Shown here: in pieces, positions 34,073-34,751 of the stretch | Position numbering within the stretch: the stretch's first letter is position 1 | How the letters are laid out: the number at the start of each line of letters is the position of its first letter | Assembly (NCBI GenBank): GCA_009783055.1 | Contig: WRHW01000021.1 | Coordinates: forward strand, 1-34,751 | DNA from: Holophagaceae bacterium | Lineage (GTDB): Bacteria > Acidobacteriota > Holophagae > Holophagales > Holophagaceae | Direction of reading: 5' to 3' | Length of the DNA: 34,751 bases | Notes under the pieces: generated by a model | Seen by the model: the letters and a program-made list of their open reading frames with translations, nothing else | What the model was told of the DNA's origin: nothing | Databases searched by the model: none | Made by a program: the position numbers and the translations under genes

Positions 34073-34726
34073 TTGCCTGAAGCCGAAGCAAAGATAATCA
34101 TGTATCAAACCAACGATGGCAAAGTAGCAGTCAACGTCCGCTTCGAGGGCGAAACATTTTGGATGACCCAGAAAGCCATAGCGGAGCTTTTCGATGTACA
34201 GGTTCCCGCAATAGCAAAGCACCTCAAGAACATATACGAGGAAGAGGAGCTTGAGCGAGGGCCAACTATTTCCAAAATGGAAACAGTTCAAACCGAGGGT
34301 GGCAGAAAGGTCATGCGGCCAATTGATTTTTACAACCTTGATGCAATCATCGCCGTTGGATACCGAGTAAACTCCAAAAAAGCTACCCGATTCCGCCAAT
34401 GGGCCACCAAGACCTTGAAAGAGTATATCCAGAAAGGCTTTGTCCTCAATGACGAAATGCTCAAGAACGGCAGACCGTTTGGACGGGACTACTTCGATGA
34501 GTTGCTTGAACGCATCCGCGAGATTCGAGCCAGCGAACGCAGAGCCTACCAAAAAATAGCGGACATATTTGAGCAATGCAGTTGCGACTACGACAAGAAA
34601 AGCGACCTCACATTGGAATTTTATGCCTTCGAGCCAGTTGCAAAACCCCGAAGAAATTTTGTGGGTCACCCTTGGCAAAGAGAATTATCGCACACTGTCC
34701 AAGCAAGCAGCCCATCTTTACCCTAA
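34073..34726 (+). CDS. RhuM-family protein with abnormal C-terminus
   Basis: Residues 1-186 match the virulence protein RhuM family: FWMTQKAIAELFDV (a DNA-binding-like helix-turn-helix), FYNLDAIIAVGYRVNSKKA, FRQWATKTLKEYIQKGF, then DELLERIREIRASERRAYQKI. The start is TTG 34073 with GGGAG about 9 bases upstream, and homology begins directly after it. Family members usually run to over 300 residues; here the family sequence stops near FYAF (183-186) and 31 unrelated residues follow to the stop. A frameshift, a deletion junction or a true short form are possible. RhuM function is unknown. Confidence 0.8.
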   Translation: MPEAEAKIIMYQTNDGKVAVNVRFEGETFWMTQKAIAELFDVQVPAIAKHLKNIYEEEELERGPTISKMETVQTEGGRKVMRPIDFYNLDAIIAVGYRVNSKKATRFRQWATKTLKEYIQKGFVLNDEMLKNGRPFGRDYFDELLERIREIRASERRAYQKIADIFEQCSCDYDKKSDLTLEFYAFEPVAKPRRNFVGHPWQRELSHTVQASSPSLP

Positions 34727-34751
34727 AAATCTGCCTAGACAATGCAATTTG

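Larger units (their letters stand above)
27156..34751. mobile_element. Left part of an integrated element (integrase-replication-antirestriction)
   Basis: A tyrosine integrase is followed on one strand by an AlpA/excisionase-type regulator, a RepB-type primase, a DUF927 ATPase, ArdC and RhuM. All are typical of plasmids, satellites or integrative elements and unlike the housekeeping genes to the left. The host boundary falls somewhere in 26900-27160 after mfd. No tRNA is seen there and the attachment sequence cannot be fixed because the far end is outside the window. No capsid, terminase, relaxase or conjugation gene is visible. Confidence 0.75.

Noticed and set aside
34034-34678. Minus-strand open frame opposite the RhuM gene
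   Set aside because: The plus strand matches a known family over the whole overlap; the minus reading has no recognisable motif.

Overview
The window looks like a chromosomal segment of a Gram-negative, Proteobacteria-like bacterium with an integrated element at its right end. The main clues are an RlpA-type murein protein, two GT9 (ADP-heptose type) LPS glycosyltransferases, a DnaE1-type polymerase III alpha subunit, Mfd, the MEP isoprenoid enzyme IspD and an HD-GYP protein. A futalosine-hydrolase-like enzyme and a free-standing AMMECR1 protein hint at a lineage outside the best-known gamma and beta groups. I cannot name a genus. Base composition looks slightly AT-rich by eye; I did not compute it.

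Positions 1-5400 hold an RlpA-like gene coupled to ispD on the plus strand, convergent with and overlapping dnaE on the minus strand. Positions 5400-8200 are more accessory: a repeat-rich non-coding stretch, a small secreted protein, a divergent S24/LexA-type repressor with palindromes between them, and a tandem HD-GYP protein. At 8283-10016 a radical SAM protein of the spore-photoproduct-lyase type sits next to an apparently orphan DNA methyltransferase. Positions 10064-14262 hold housekeeping genes: kbl, a cold-shock protein with promoter and terminator, trxB and lpd.

Positions 14294-20145 form one minus-strand run, probably an operon: a HEAT-repeat protein with a degenerate receiver domain, pyrE, a PduO-type cobalamin adenosyltransferase and two heptosyltransferases. 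Positions 20302-26899 hold a YIP1-like membrane protein, a nucleoside phosphorylase-superfamily protein, a LipB-Nudix fusion, an AMMECR1 protein and mfd. Copies of a short motif, TTATACCAAGTTG, are scattered through host intergenic regions.

From about 26900 to the right edge lies a partial integrated element: a tyrosine integrase, a repeat-rich possible origin, an unrecognised 327-residue protein, an AlpA/excisionase-type regulator, a RepB-type primase, a DUF927 ATPase, an ArdC-type antirestriction protein and a RhuM-family protein with an abnormal C-terminus. The regulator, primase and ATPase genes overlap by ATGA junctions. A 34-base near-palindromic sequence occurs twice, just upstream of the integrase and just upstream of the regulator-replication operon. 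It is the best candidate here for an undescribed control or recombination site. The other end of the element lies outside the window.
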